Assembly: GCA_029309925.1 (NCBI GenBank)
Contig: JARKND010000001.1
Coordinates: forward strand, 2,542,001-2,606,000
Direction: 5' to 3'
DNA length: 64,000 nt
DNA from: Fulvivirgaceae bacterium JP3-4
Lineage (GTDB): Bacteria; Bacteroidota; Bacteroidia; Cytophagales; Cyclobacteriaceae
Shown here: piece by piece, positions 44,483-53,442 of the stretch
Layout: every line of letters begins with the position of its first letter
Numbering within the stretch: the stretch's first letter is position 1
Made by a program: the position numbers and the translations under genes
Notes under the pieces: generated by a model
What the model saw: only the letters and a program-made list of their open reading frames with translations
What the model was told of the DNA's origin: nothing
Database searches by the model: none

Positions 44483-47104
44483 TTAATGAACGAGTTTAGC
44501 CACTAACCCCGTCCATCCCGTCTGATGTGAGGCCCCTACCCCGCGCCCGTTATCGCCATGGAAGTATTCGAAAAAGTTGACGTAGCCGCTGAAGTGCGGA
44601 TCTTGATTGAGAAGTTGAGAATCCCCATTGACAGGTCTCATTCCATTTTGGTCGCGCTGGAAAATACGGACAAGCCTTTGGCTCAGTTCACCGGCAATCT
44701 CATTTAACGTGAGCATATTTCCGGACCCTGTGGGATGCTCGACTTTGAAATCGTCACCGTAATAATGATGAAACCGTTGAAGAGATTCTATCAAAAGGTA
44801 ATTAACGGGGAACCAGATTGGTCCTCGCCAGTTGGAGTTGCCACCGAACATTGATGAGTCACTTTCACCGGGAACATAGTGCACGGAAAAGGTATGACCA
44901 TTGGTATGGAACACATACGGATTTTTTTCGTGGACCTTAGACAATGCGCGAACACCGAAGTCAGAGAGGAACTCCTCGCGGTCGAGCATTCTCTTGAGAA
45001 GCCTTTTCATGCGATGGCCGCGAAGCAGTGAAAGCAAATGCCGCTTGTGCGAACCACGCTGTTCCCATCGCGAGATGAGGTTCGCAAGATCGGGTCGGTT
45101 TTTAAGGAACCATTCGAGGCGCTTTGTGAAATCCGGATTTGCCTGGAAAAGCTCTTCGTCAAGCACCTCAACGGCAAAGAGCGGTATGAGGCCTACCATC
45201 GAACGTACTTTTAATTTGATGCGCGCATTATCCGGTGTGTGAAGCACATCGTAGAAAAATTCGTCTTCATCATCCCAAAGGTTTATGCCTTCGTTGCCAA
45301 CATTCGCCATGGCGCCAGCGATGTAGAGAAAATGTTCAAAGAATTTGGTTGCGAGATTCTGGTATACGGGATTCTCCTTTGCAAGCTCGAGTGATATCCG
45401 CAGCATGTTCAGGGTGAACATCGCCATCCAGCTTGTGCCGTCAGATTGCTCGATGAATCCGCCCGTTGGAAGTTTCGCGCTGCGGTCAAATACTCCAATA
45501 TTGTCCATGCCCAGAAAACCACCCTGAAAGATATTGTTGCCATTATAATCTTTCTTATTAACCCACCATGTAAAATTGAGCAACAGCTTGTGAAATACTT
45601 CTTCGAGAAACGCGCGATCTCCGATGCCGTTGTTGAGCTTCTGATCGATCTTGTATACACGCCACGTAGCCCAACCGTGGACCGGTGGATTGACATCGCT
45701 GAACTCCCATTCGTACGCAGGCAACTGGCCGTTGGGATGCATGTACCACTCTTTCGTAAGCAAGGCGAGCTGATCCTTGGCAAAATCGGGATCAATCATT
45801 GCGATGGGCAGTGCATGAAAAGCCAGGTCCCAGGCGGCATACCACGGGTACTCCCATTTGTCCGGCATTGAAATGATATCACCATTGTTGAGATGTTCCC
45901 AGTCATTGTTGCGACCTTTGCTTCGCTCGGGCGGAGGTGCAGGCCGTCCTTCATCGCCACGCAGCCATCGCGCTACGTCATAGTAATAGAATTGCTTCGT
46001 CCACATCATTCCGGCAAACGCCTGCCGCTGAATGTTTTTCAGATCATCGTTCTGATTATTTCGCTGGATCGTTGCATAAAAGTCATCGGCTTCGATGATA
46101 CGTTTTTGAAAGTGGCCAGCAAAGTCGCCAAAGGGATCCCGATGATGGTCCGCACTCAGCCTGAGGCTAATGGTATGAGACGCGCTGGGCGGCACAGTGA
46201 TGTCATAATTAAATGCAGCTTTTGTTCCCTGATGATTTTTATTTACGGCCTCTGCAGTGCCATTGACGATGAAGTCGTTGATGCCATCCTTGAAAATCCC
46301 ATTCGATTTCACGCCATATAAGCGAGTTACATTGGTTTCGTTTTCACAGAACAACGCAGAGACTTCTTCGTTGCTGTACAAGTAAAAATTTCCTGCATGG
46401 TGGTGATTCAACCTGATCGTCTTCTCGTCATCGAGGTATAGTACCGGTTTTTCGGAATTCGTCTGCCACGACCATGTATTTCTGAACCAGATGTGGGGCA
46501 AAACGTTTATCGATGCGGATTCCGGACCTCGGTTAAACACCGTGATGCGGATTAAAATATCATCAGCACCGGCTTTTGCATATTCGACAAACACATCAAA
46601 ATATCTATTCTCATGAAATGCACCAGTGTCAACCAGCTCAAACTCAGGGTCGAGTTTCCCCCGGAGGCGATTCTGCTCCACCATCTCACGGTATGGGTAG
46701 GCGCACTGCGGATATTTGTATAACATCTTCATGTACGAGTGCGTGGGTGTGCTGTCGAGGTAGTAATAGCACTCCTTGCAATCTTCACCATGATTACCTT
46801 CCGGGCCAGCAAGACCAAAAAGGCGTTCCTTCAGGATCGAATCTTTTTTATTCCAGAGCGCAACGGAGAAACAAATAAGCTGTCTGTCATCGCAGATGCC
46901 TGCAATCCCTTCCTCACCCCACCGATACGCTTTGCTGCGCGCCATATCGTGTGTCGTATAATGCCAGGCATCGCCCCGCTGGCTGTAATCTTCACGCACG
47001 GTGCCCCATTGACGCTCCGACAGATAAGGTCCAAATCGTTTCCATCGTTTTGTCCCTTCGCGATGTTCCTGAAGGCGCTTGTGTTCGGCAGTAATGTGGG
47101 TCAT
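44483..47104 (-). CDS. GH63-like (MGH1-type) glucosidase
   Basis: An 873-residue protein without signal peptide. The ATG at 47104 (MTHITAEHKRLQEHREGTKR) is preferred to 47143. The N-terminal half is beta-rich (WKRFGPYLSERQWGTVREDY, DTGAFHENRYFDVFVEY), and the second half is an (alpha/alpha)6 barrel with KWEYPWYAAWDLAFHALPIA, whose Asp is at the place of the GH63 acid, and EQSDGTSWMAMF. GH63 enzymes cut alpha-glucose ends; bacterial members of this type are thought to act on mannosylglycerate, glucosylglycerate or other small glucosides in the cytoplasm. The exact substrate is not known. A candidate RNA/attenuator lies in its leader. Confidence 0.8.
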   Translation of the reverse strand: MTHITAEHKRLQEHREGTKRWKRFGPYLSERQWGTVREDYSQRGDAWHYTTHDMARSKAYRWGEEGIAGICDDRQLICFSVALWNKKDSILKERLFGLAGPEGNHGEDCKECYYYLDSTPTHSYMKMLYKYPQCAYPYREMVEQNRLRGKLDPEFELVDTGAFHENRYFDVFVEYAKAGADDILIRITVFNRGPESASINVLPHIWFRNTWSWQTNSEKPVLYLDDEKTIRLNHHHAGNFYLYSNEEVSALFCENETNVTRLYGVKSNGIFKDGINDFIVNGTAEAVNKNHQGTKAAFNYDITVPPSASHTISLRLSADHHRDPFGDFAGHFQKRIIEADDFYATIQRNNQNDDLKNIQRQAFAGMMWTKQFYYYDVARWLRGDEGRPAPPPERSKGRNNDWEHLNNGDIISMPDKWEYPWYAAWDLAFHALPIAMIDPDFAKDQLALLTKEWYMHPNGQLPAYEWEFSDVNPPVHGWATWRVYKIDQKLNNGIGDRAFLEEVFHKLLLNFTWWVNKKDYNGNNIFQGGFLGMDNIGVFDRSAKLPTGGFIEQSDGTSWMAMFTLNMLRISLELAKENPVYQNLATKFFEHFLYIAGAMANVGNEGINLWDDEDEFFYDVLHTPDNARIKLKVRSMVGLIPLFAVEVLDEELFQANPDFTKRLEWFLKNRPDLANLISRWEQRGSHKRHLLSLLRGHRMKRLLKRMLDREEFLSDFGVRALSKVHEKNPYVFHTNGHTFSVHYVPGESDSSMFGGNSNWRGPIWFPVNYLLIESLQRFHHYYGDDFKVEHPTGSGNMLTLNEIAGELSQRLVRIFQRDQNGMRPVNGDSQLLNQDPHFSGYVNFFEYFHGDNGRGVGASHQTGWTGLVAKLVH

Positions 47105-47197
47105 GGGAGCATGCAAATTACTCGCTGCGATGCTGGGGTGCAAATCAAAATCTGGCGGTCAAGCACAAACCAAATCGCGAAGAGCTCCAGAGAAATG

Positions 47198-47285
47198 AAA
47201 AAAGCCCAGAATCACTCCTGAGCTTCTTGTCGAAGAAAGACCCTCTCTAAAACTTCGACATTACAAGAATACATCATTTACGATA
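47198..47285 (-). ncRNA. Candidate small RNA or transcription attenuator before the GH63-like gene
   Basis: On the minus strand a hairpin TGTCGAAG/CTTCGACA (arms 47253-47260 and 47228-47235) is followed by a second hairpin (arms 47218-47225 and 47202-47209, 8 pairs) and six U (47198-47203). The one odd pair in the second stem is G-U on the minus strand and C-A on the plus strand, so the RNA is minus. An AATATTTG box (47292-47299) is one base off the -7 consensus. The terminator lies 94 bases before the GH63-like ATG, so it may be an attenuator in the leader or the end of a free small RNA. Confidence 0.4.
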
Positions 47286-47395
47286 CATAAGCAAATATTG
47301 TGAAATGAGACTAGTCATTAGCAGTGGAACTAATTCGAGGACGGTAGCTGTAAATTGTAATGCACCCGGCAAGACTGTTGGTAATGATCCCTTAG

Positions 47396-47426
47396 TTTGA
47401 TGGAAAAGCTAAGAATGCTATCTTCC
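47396..47426 (+). promoter_or_regulatory. Probable promoter of the amidohydrolase gene
   Basis: TTTG (47396-47399), 19 bases, TATCTTCC (47419-47426). The spacing is exact; the -7 box keeps TA and TT of TAnnTTTG. The ATG is 18 bases further on. Confidence 0.45.
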
Positions 47427-47444
47427 GATTGAAAACCCCAACCT

Positions 47445-49166
47445 ATGCTCAGAATCATTGCCTTGAGTGTATTCGCTACCTTCGCGCCTGCCCTCTCTGT
47501 GTGTTCACAATCGCAAGCACTGCTTATCAATAACGCTAACGTGGTTGATGTAAAGACGGGGAAAGTTCTTACCAACGCATCTGTGCTTGTGCAAAACGGG
47601 ATCATTCAGGATGTCAGTGTCAATAAAAAGTACAAGCTGCCGGAGGGAACAATGGTGATCGATGGTGCTTCAAAGTATGTGATTCCCGGCATGACGGATG
47701 GCCATATCCATTTCTCACAAAGTGGCGGTCTCTATACCCGGCCTGATGCTTTCGATTTCGGAAAACTGGTGCCCTATGAAAAAGAGCGTGAAAACACTTT
47801 TGCAAACGCTGGAGACTTCCTGCACCGATACCTTCGCATGGGTATTACAACGGTTGCAGACGTAGGCGGGCCATTCAGCAATTTTGCCATCCGTGACTCC
47901 ATCAGCAAACAAACATCCTCTCCCACTGTATTGGTGACCGGTCCGTTATTTTCCATGGTCTCCAACAAGTCTCTTGATGATGGTGATCCGATCATTGTCA
48001 AGACAACCCGCATCGGTCAGGCAGATTCTCTGTTTAATAAAATGCTTCCGTACAAACCAGACTTCATCAAGATCTGGTACATCGTCACTCCCGAGTTACC
48101 TGCAGAGAAGACGTTTCCTGTTGTTCAGCACATTGCAAAAAGAACTCATGCGGCTGGTCTTAAGCTGGCAGTGCATGCCACTGAATTGAAGACCGCGATG
48201 CTGGCAGTCGATGCCGGTGCAGATATTCTTGTCCATAGCGTTGAAGATGCTGTTGTGACTGACGAATTTGTAAAACACCTGGTATCGAAAAAAGTCAGCT
48301 ATATCCCGACCCTTACGGTCGTGAGCGGGTATATGCAGACAATGAGTGGTGCGCTCGCGAACAAACCTGTGGACCTTGAATTCGCTAACCCATTCTTCCA
48401 CGGAAGTCTTTCTGATCCTGAGCATCTGTCAAATGAAGAAATACCATCAGGTTTTCAGCGCTTCCGCGCGATGAAATCTCCGCCCAGCTATATCCGCGAA
48501 GATTCGATAATGGCAGTGAATCTGCTCAAACTTTTCCGTGGTGGTGTGAATGTGGTTGCTGGCACCGATGCAGGTAATGTCGGAACAATGCATGCCTCGT
48601 CTTTCCTCACCGAACTTGAAGCAATGAAAAAAGCAGGACTTACAAATGCGCAAATACTGAGAACTGCAACTGCGAATGCTTCCGCCTGCTTTGGTCAAAA
48701 TAACGGACTCGTTGAGAAAGGGCGCCAGGCAGACCTGGTGATCCTCAATAAAAACCCGCTCGAAGATCTTTCAGCACTCACCTCTGCAGCGTATGTCGTG
48801 AACAAAGGCGAGGTACTTTCTGCAGATACGATCATCAATGAGTCTGCGGAGATGATTGTCCAGCGCCAGGTCAATGCCTACAACGCACGTAACATAGATG
48901 CATTCCTCAATACTTATGCAGCTGATATTGAACTTTACGATCCATCGGGCAAACTGATGTCGAAAGGCAAAGAGGCGATGCGCAAAACCTATGAACCCAT
49001 TTTTAAAGACGTCACCAACCTGCATTGTCAGATTGTTAATCGCATCAGCCTGAACAACACGGTCATCGATCACGAGCGCGTCCGTTTTCGAAAACAATTC
49101 ATTCAGGCGATCGCGGTATACGATGTGAAAGACGGCAAAATAGTGCGGGTGAGCTTTAAACAGTAG
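47445..49166 (+). CDS. Exported amidohydrolase fused to an NTF2/SnoaL-like domain
   Basis: A 573-residue protein with a signal peptide (MLRIIALSVFATFAPALSVC ... Q). The amidohydrolase part (to about residue 455) has the metal His pair in PGMTDGHIHFSQ, Lys in FIKIWYI, His in LAVHATELK, His in DILVHSVED, and Asp in VAGTDAGNVG; it is of the imidazolonepropionase-like, prolidase-like group. The last 110 residues (VNAYNARNIDAFLNTYAADI, GKEAMRKTYEPIF, VYDVKDGKIVRVSF) form an NTF2-like cone domain. The second domain may close the active site or bind a ligand. The substrate is not known. Confidence 0.85.
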   Translation: MLRIIALSVFATFAPALSVCSQSQALLINNANVVDVKTGKVLTNASVLVQNGIIQDVSVNKKYKLPEGTMVIDGASKYVIPGMTDGHIHFSQSGGLYTRPDAFDFGKLVPYEKERENTFANAGDFLHRYLRMGITTVADVGGPFSNFAIRDSISKQTSSPTVLVTGPLFSMVSNKSLDDGDPIIVKTTRIGQADSLFNKMLPYKPDFIKIWYIVTPELPAEKTFPVVQHIAKRTHAAGLKLAVHATELKTAMLAVDAGADILVHSVEDAVVTDEFVKHLVSKKVSYIPTLTVVSGYMQTMSGALANKPVDLEFANPFFHGSLSDPEHLSNEEIPSGFQRFRAMKSPPSYIREDSIMAVNLLKLFRGGVNVVAGTDAGNVGTMHASSFLTELEAMKKAGLTNAQILRTATANASACFGQNNGLVEKGRQADLVILNKNPLEDLSALTSAAYVVNKGEVLSADTIINESAEMIVQRQVNAYNARNIDAFLNTYAADIELYDPSGKLMSKGKEAMRKTYEPIFKDVTNLHCQIVNRISLNNTVIDHERVRFRKQFIQAIAVYDVKDGKIVRVSFKQ

Positions 49167-49237
49167 CAGTAGCTGTACACAGCACATTGTTATCACGAGA
49201 CAGAACCCGCTCAATGACTCAGACCTGTGGTGGCTAA

Positions 49238-50935
49238 CTAATATCCTTCGGCCCAGTCGTCTCCTCTTGGATCCGCTCCACCCTGAAGTCTTCCATCAGG
49301 TAGAACAAGTATGGCATCCACGCGACCAATCCCGCCAAGGTATGCCGGATCGAATTTGTGTCCCATCTTTACGAGTGTGAGGCTGTCATCAGCGCTCATC
49401 GCGCTTTGCTCTGCAAAAATTGCATCGGGCAGCCACTGACTGTGAAAACGTTTGGCACTGACTGCTTCCTGCATGTCCATTTTGTGCTCGAGCACGTTAA
49501 GTATCGTTTGGAATACCGATGTGATAATGGTCGATCCGCCAGGAGTTCCTACCACCATCAAGAGTTTCCCATCCTTTTCAATGATGGTTGGTGTCATAGA
49601 GCTTAGCATTCGCTTACCGGGCTGGATCTTGTTCGCCTCGCCACCAATCACACCATACATGTTGGGCTGGCCCGGTTTAATACTGAAGTCATCCATCTCA
49701 TCATTTAGAATAAATCCGGAGCCCGCTACAACAACTGCAGATCCGAACCAGTCATTGAGTGTTGTTGTCACGGCCGCGGCATTTCCAAATTTGTCAACAA
49801 CAGAGAGGTGTGTTGTTTCATGCGATTCATGCGCGAGAAATTTTCCTTCCCTCACCTGACTGCTTGGTGTCGCCTTCGATGCATCGAAGTCACTCATGCG
49901 TTCCCTGACATACAGGTCATGAACCAGTTGCTCTGCAGGAACGGAAAAGAAATCGGGATCACCGAGATAGGTCGCACGATCCGCATACGCTCTTCGCTCG
50001 GCTTCGGTAAGCAGATGAATATAGCGCGCAGAGTTGTGTCCGTACCCGGAGACTGGAAATGCTTCGACCGACTTCAAAAGTTGGAGCAACGCAACGCCAC
50101 CGCTGGATGGCGGTCCCATGGAAATTACTTTGTAATCTTTGTACTTGCCTGCGATCGGATTTCTCCACACGGGCTTATATGCCCTGAGGTCTTCGTGGGT
50201 AATGAGTCCTGAACCACGTTCCATTTCCGCAACAATGTCATCAGCCGTCTTTCCCTCGTAAAAGCCCGCAATTCCGTTGTCGCGAATTCGCTCAAGCGTA
50301 TGGCCGAGGTCCGTCCAGTGTATCGAGTCGCCTTTCTTCCATGAGTCGCGGATCAGAAATGCCGGGGCAACAGTGCTGTATTTCCGAAGCGTGTCCTGGA
50401 TGTAAGCGAACGACTCAGCTTGCTCCTGAGTCAGTGTAAATCCGTTAAGCGCAAGATCAATAGCAGGTTGCACGAGATCTTTCCACGGAAGTGTTCCATA
50501 CTTTGCGTGCGATTCATACATGCCCGCTACCGAGCCGGGAACACCTGCGGACCTGTGACCCTTTTCACTCAACCCCCGGATCACATTGCCAGCGGAGTCG
50601 AGAAACATCTCAGGTGATGAAGCTGACGGAGCTTTCTCACGGTAGTCAAGACTCGATACATTTCCATCTTTGTCGCGATACACCAGGAAACCACCGCCTC
50701 CGATGTTTCCGGCAGCGGGAAAAACAACCGCGAGCGCAAATTGAGTGGCTACTGCAGCATCGATCGCATTTCCTCCTTTGCGTAGAATTTCCAAACCGAC
50801 CTTTGAGGCAAGTGGATGTGCTGATACAACCATCGCGGAATCGGCAACCTTAGCCACCCTGCGTTCATCATTTAAGGTGGGCTTACAACTCCACAAAACA
50901 GCAACAAGTAAAAGAAGAAAAATGCGTTTCATCAT
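49238..50935 (-). CDS. ggt: Gamma-glutamyltransferase (lipoprotein)
   Basis: A 565-residue periplasmic or outer-membrane enzyme with a lipoprotein signal ([20 protein letters not shown], lipidated Cys). It takes the gamma-glutamyl group from glutathione and passes it to water or amino acids, and is made as one chain that cuts itself. The nucleophile Thr is in [14 protein letters not shown], where the small subunit begins; [11 protein letters not shown] and [12 protein letters not shown] follow the family. ATGs at 50944, 50935 and 50932 are all in frame. A TACTTTTG -7 box (50959-50966) and a palindrome lie upstream, and the gene is divergent from a TetR regulator 61 bases away. Confidence 0.93.
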   Translation of the reverse strand: MMKRIFLLLLVAVLWSCKPTLNDERRVAKVADSAMVVSAHPLASKVGLEILRKGGNAIDAAVATQFALAVVFPAAGNIGGGGFLVYRDKDGNVSSLDYREKAPSASSPEMFLDSAGNVIRGLSEKGHRSAGVPGSVAGMYESHAKYGTLPWKDLVQPAIDLALNGFTLTQEQAESFAYIQDTLRKYSTVAPAFLIRDSWKKGDSIHWTDLGHTLERIRDNGIAGFYEGKTADDIVAEMERGSGLITHEDLRAYKPVWRNPIAGKYKDYKVISMGPPSSGGVALLQLLKSVEAFPVSGYGHNSARYIHLLTEAERRAYADRATYLGDPDFFSVPAEQLVHDLYVRERMSDFDASKATPSSQVREGKFLAHESHETTHLSVVDKFGNAAAVTTTLNDWFGSAVVVAGSGFILNDEMDDFSIKPGQPNMYGVIGGEANKIQPGKRMLSSMTPTIIEKDGKLLMVVGTPGGSTIITSVFQTILNVLEHKMDMQEAVSAKRFHSQWLPDAIFAEQSAMSADDSLTLVKMGHKFDPAYLGGIGRVDAILVLPDGRLQGGADPRGDDWAEGY

Positions 50936-50936
50936 T

Positions 50937-50966
50937 CTTAACATTGGTTAAGTCATCGCAAAAGTA
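50937..50966 (-). promoter_or_regulatory. ggt promoter with palindrome at the transcription start
   Basis: TACTTTTG (50959-50966, minus) is a full match to TAnnTTTG. The palindrome CTTAAC-ATTG-GTTAAG (50937-50952) covers the predicted start of transcription and ends just before the ATG at 50935. It lies in the gap shared with the divergent TetR gene, so it is a likely TetR operator. Confidence 0.5.
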
Positions 50967-50996
50967 TTAATTCAGGTTTGAAAATTAACACGAGTA

Positions 50997-51626
50997 ATGA
51001 GCCTTAGGAAAGAAAAAGCAGCAAGATTGAAAGTTCAGGTGCTGGAGCATACGCTGAAACTGGTTGGCAAAAAGGCGTTCGATGATATTTATGTTGAGGA
51101 TATCTGCGAGAAAGTTAAGATTTCAAAAGTGACTTTCTTCAAGTACTTCCCGCAAAAAGAAGATGTGCTTCTCTACCATTTTCGTGTCTGGTGCCTGAGC
51201 CGCTCGGTCGATCTCAAACTAAAACCCAAGGAAGGAATTCAGGGGGTGTATTTCCTGTTGGATAAATTAAGCGAAGAATGCGAGACCCATCCCGGCCTGA
51301 TGCTCAGTCTGATCGGCTACCTTTCAGACTCGAAACGTCCGCCAAAACCTTTTCCGGTCAAGCCGGAGGAAAAGAAACTTCTCTTTCCGGATGTTGAGGA
51401 TGTGAGCAGCGTAGAAATCCTGTCACTCGATCAGATGCTTGAGAAGTTTACGCTTGAGGCGATTTTTAAAAAGGAGATCACAAAGACCACATCGACCCGC
51501 GACATCACAAACTTATTCAACACGGTTTTTCTCGGATCGATTGTAACAGCGCACATGACGCAGCAGAATCCGCTCAAGCTGTTTTTCCGCAGGAACATGG
51601 ACAACGTAATGAAAGGGCTTACCTAG
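50997..51626 (+). CDS. TetR/AcrR-family transcriptional regulator
   Basis: A 209-residue protein with an N-terminal TetR helix-turn-helix (ARLKVQVLEHTLKLVGKKAF, DDIYVEDICEKVKISKVTFF, KYFPQKEDVLLYHF) and a helical ligand-binding domain with no specific family. It is divergent from ggt, and the palindrome between the two genes makes control of ggt, or of itself, likely. The stop overlaps by 3 bases the stop of the small lipoprotein on the other strand. The ligand is not known. Confidence 0.9.
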   Translation: MSLRKEKAARLKVQVLEHTLKLVGKKAFDDIYVEDICEKVKISKVTFFKYFPQKEDVLLYHFRVWCLSRSVDLKLKPKEGIQGVYFLLDKLSEECETHPGLMLSLIGYLSDSKRPPKPFPVKPEEKKLLFPDVEDVSSVEILSLDQMLEKFTLEAIFKKEITKTTSTRDITNLFNTVFLGSIVTAHMTQQNPLKLFFRRNMDNVMKGLT

Positions 51627-51793
51627 CTGCGCATCTTCACCATCTTTGTGCGCTTTGCTTTCTTGTCTTTTTTCCGATCGAACCACCAATGGTGATATTT
51701 TGGCTTTACAACAGTGGTTGTTCTGCCCCCCGATGATTTACATGAAACCCAGACAAGACTAATGGCTATAAACAGAAACAGAGATCTTCTCAT
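51623..51793 (-). CDS. Small lipoprotein, 56 residues
   Basis: The frame runs from the ATG at 51793 to the TAG at 51623-51625. The product starts MRRSLFLFIAISLVWVSCKS: two Arg, a hydrophobic run, then a lipobox ending in Cys18, followed by a small polar linker and the strongly basic tail KPKYHHWWFDRKKDKKAKR ... MVKMRS. The layout is that of the short, basic-tailed lipoproteins of Bacteroidota that are often missed by gene finders. It has no known job. It converges on the TetR gene with a 3-base overlap, and a TATTTTAG box about 20 bases upstream may be its -7 element. Confidence 0.6.
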   Translation of the reverse strand: MRRSLFLFIAISLVWVSCKSSGGRTTTVVKPKYHHWWFDRKKDKKAKRTKMVKMRS

Positions 51794-51857
51794 CACACGG
51801 GGCTAAAATAGCATTTTTTTAAGTACCAGCGGAATAGCTGCAATTTGCCCAAATGCG

Positions 51858-51865
51858 TAAATTTG
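51858..51865 (+). promoter_or_regulatory. Possible -7 element of the caspase gene
   Basis: TAAATTTG fits TAnnTTTG; the leader to the ATG at 51975 would be about 105 bases. No -33 box is clear. Confidence 0.3.
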
Positions 51866-51974
51866 ACGTGATAAAGATGGTCACTTTGGTTTTTTGTACG
51901 TATAAACGATTTGTAATATAAACCCCAAAGCGATGCCTGCTACTCAAGGTGTCTTCCGTTTAAACTTGAATTTT

Positions 51975-53375
51975 ATGAAAGCTATGTCATCAATGGTAAT
52001 GAGTTTTGCGTTCATTGCATTTTCCATTGCTGCGTTCGGTCAAAAGGATAAAGACTTCCAGGAATACGAAGAGGGTCTTGCCAAATTCAAGGCTGGTGAT
52101 TATTCGTCAGTCGTGAGTGGGTTTACGGCCATCATTGATAATCCATCACACAACAAGCGTCTGGATGAAGACCTTTACTTCTACCGGGGTCAGGCGAACT
52201 TCCACATTGGGGAGTACAAGTCCGCCTTGAACGATCTCGACCAGGCGCTCAACCTGAATCATTACAACAAAGCGGTGATTCACTGGGTGATGGCGAAGAG
52301 TTTTGAAAAACTTGACAGGCCTAAGGAAGCACAGCGGTACTACGATGATGCAGTTAGTTTTGCAGGTCCCAATAAAAAAGTAGGCAGCCAGATTCTTGCG
52401 GATCGCGCGCAATTCCATGCAAGTCAGGGAAAAGCGCAGGAGGCGCAGGACGACCTGGCAAAGGCAAAGACTCTCGATCCGAACAATCCGGCACTGGCAT
52501 CTGTTTCAATTGCGAATACACCTCCATCGTCCAGGGCAACAGGCGAAGACAAGAACACGAAGATGATTGTTCAGAATAACAAAAAAACGGAGCCGCCATC
52601 ATCGAAGAACGATCAGCCCGGAGGACAGAAATCGCAGGCAGTTGAAAGTGTGATCCCCGCGATCGCTGCGACTTACAAAGATGAAAAGCGTTATGCGCTG
52701 GTGATCGGCAACAGCAATTACTCGAAGGAAATTGGTATTCTGAAGAATCCTGTGAACGATGCTACCGATGTGGCAACCGAACTGCGTAATTCAAATTTTG
52801 AAGTGCAGTTACTGACGAACGCAACGTATGTTCAGCTTCGCGAGGCGATGCGTAAGTTTCAGGAGAAGCTGACGAACGGACCTCGCGATCAGACGGTAGG
52901 GTTGTTCTACTATGCAGGGCATGGCGTTCAGTACCAGGATGAAAACTATCTAGTCCCGATAGACGCCAACGTTCAGTTTGAGGACGATATCACACGGATG
53001 TGTTTTCCGGTTCAGCGCATGGTGCTGGCCAACATGGAGCGGACCAACTCCAGAATGAACATCGTCATCCTCGATGCTTGCCGAAACAACCCATTCCCTG
53101 CCACCTCTCGATCAGTAGGCCAAGGGTTGGGTGAGATGAAACGCGCACGTGGTTCGTTCATTGCGTTTGCAACAGCTCCCGGCTCTGTTGCTTCAGACGG
53201 GACCGGCCGCAACGGGCTGTATACGCAGGAACTTCTCAAAGCCATGCGCAAGCCCGGGTTGACTATTGAGCAGGTGTTTAAAGAAGTGAGGATGAATGTG
53301 CTGCGGCTGTCAGGTGACCGCCAGTACACGTGGGACAGCTCGAATATCATCGGGGAGTTTGTGTTTAAGCTTTAG
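51975..53375 (+). CDS. Exported TPR-caspase (peptidase C14 family) protein
   Basis: A 466-residue protein. The ATG at 51975 starts a signal peptide (MKAMSSMVMSFAFIAFSIAA ... FGQ). Four or so TPR-like helix pairs follow (FQEYEEGLAKFKAGDYSSVV, YFYRGQANFHIGEYKSALND, MAKSFEKLDRPKEAQRYYDD), then a Pro/Ser/Lys linker of about 60 residues and a caspase-like domain with His in FYYAGHGVQYQ and Cys in VILDACRNNPF, the full dyad. It cuts after Arg or Lys if it is like other bacterial metacaspases. It is outside the cytoplasm, unlike the caspases of known defence systems. The neighbours give no hint of its target. Confidence 0.85.
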   Translation: MKAMSSMVMSFAFIAFSIAAFGQKDKDFQEYEEGLAKFKAGDYSSVVSGFTAIIDNPSHNKRLDEDLYFYRGQANFHIGEYKSALNDLDQALNLNHYNKAVIHWVMAKSFEKLDRPKEAQRYYDDAVSFAGPNKKVGSQILADRAQFHASQGKAQEAQDDLAKAKTLDPNNPALASVSIANTPPSSRATGEDKNTKMIVQNNKKTEPPSSKNDQPGGQKSQAVESVIPAIAATYKDEKRYALVIGNSNYSKEIGILKNPVNDATDVATELRNSNFEVQLLTNATYVQLREAMRKFQEKLTNGPRDQTVGLFYYAGHGVQYQDENYLVPIDANVQFEDDITRMCFPVQRMVLANMERTNSRMNIVILDACRNNPFPATSRSVGQGLGEMKRARGSFIAFATAPGSVASDGTGRNGLYTQELLKAMRKPGLTIEQVFKEVRMNVLRLSGDRQYTWDSSNIIGEFVFKL

Positions 53376-53388
53376 CACGCGCGCAGGT

Positions 53389-53396
53389 CTTATTTT
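53389..53396 (+). promoter_or_regulatory. Possible dps -7 element
   Basis: TATTTTTG fits TAnnTTTG and lies 46 bases before the dps ATG, just after the caspase stop. The -33 box is weak. Confidence 0.35.
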
Positions 53397-53442
53397 TGTA
53401 ATCGCATTTGGTATTATCCAATAAAAATGAGACTGCACAAGT

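Noticed and set aside
51975-53375. Caspase considered as part of a CBASS or gasdermin-type defence system
   Set aside because: It has a signal peptide, and no cyclase, gasdermin or short effector gene is next to it.
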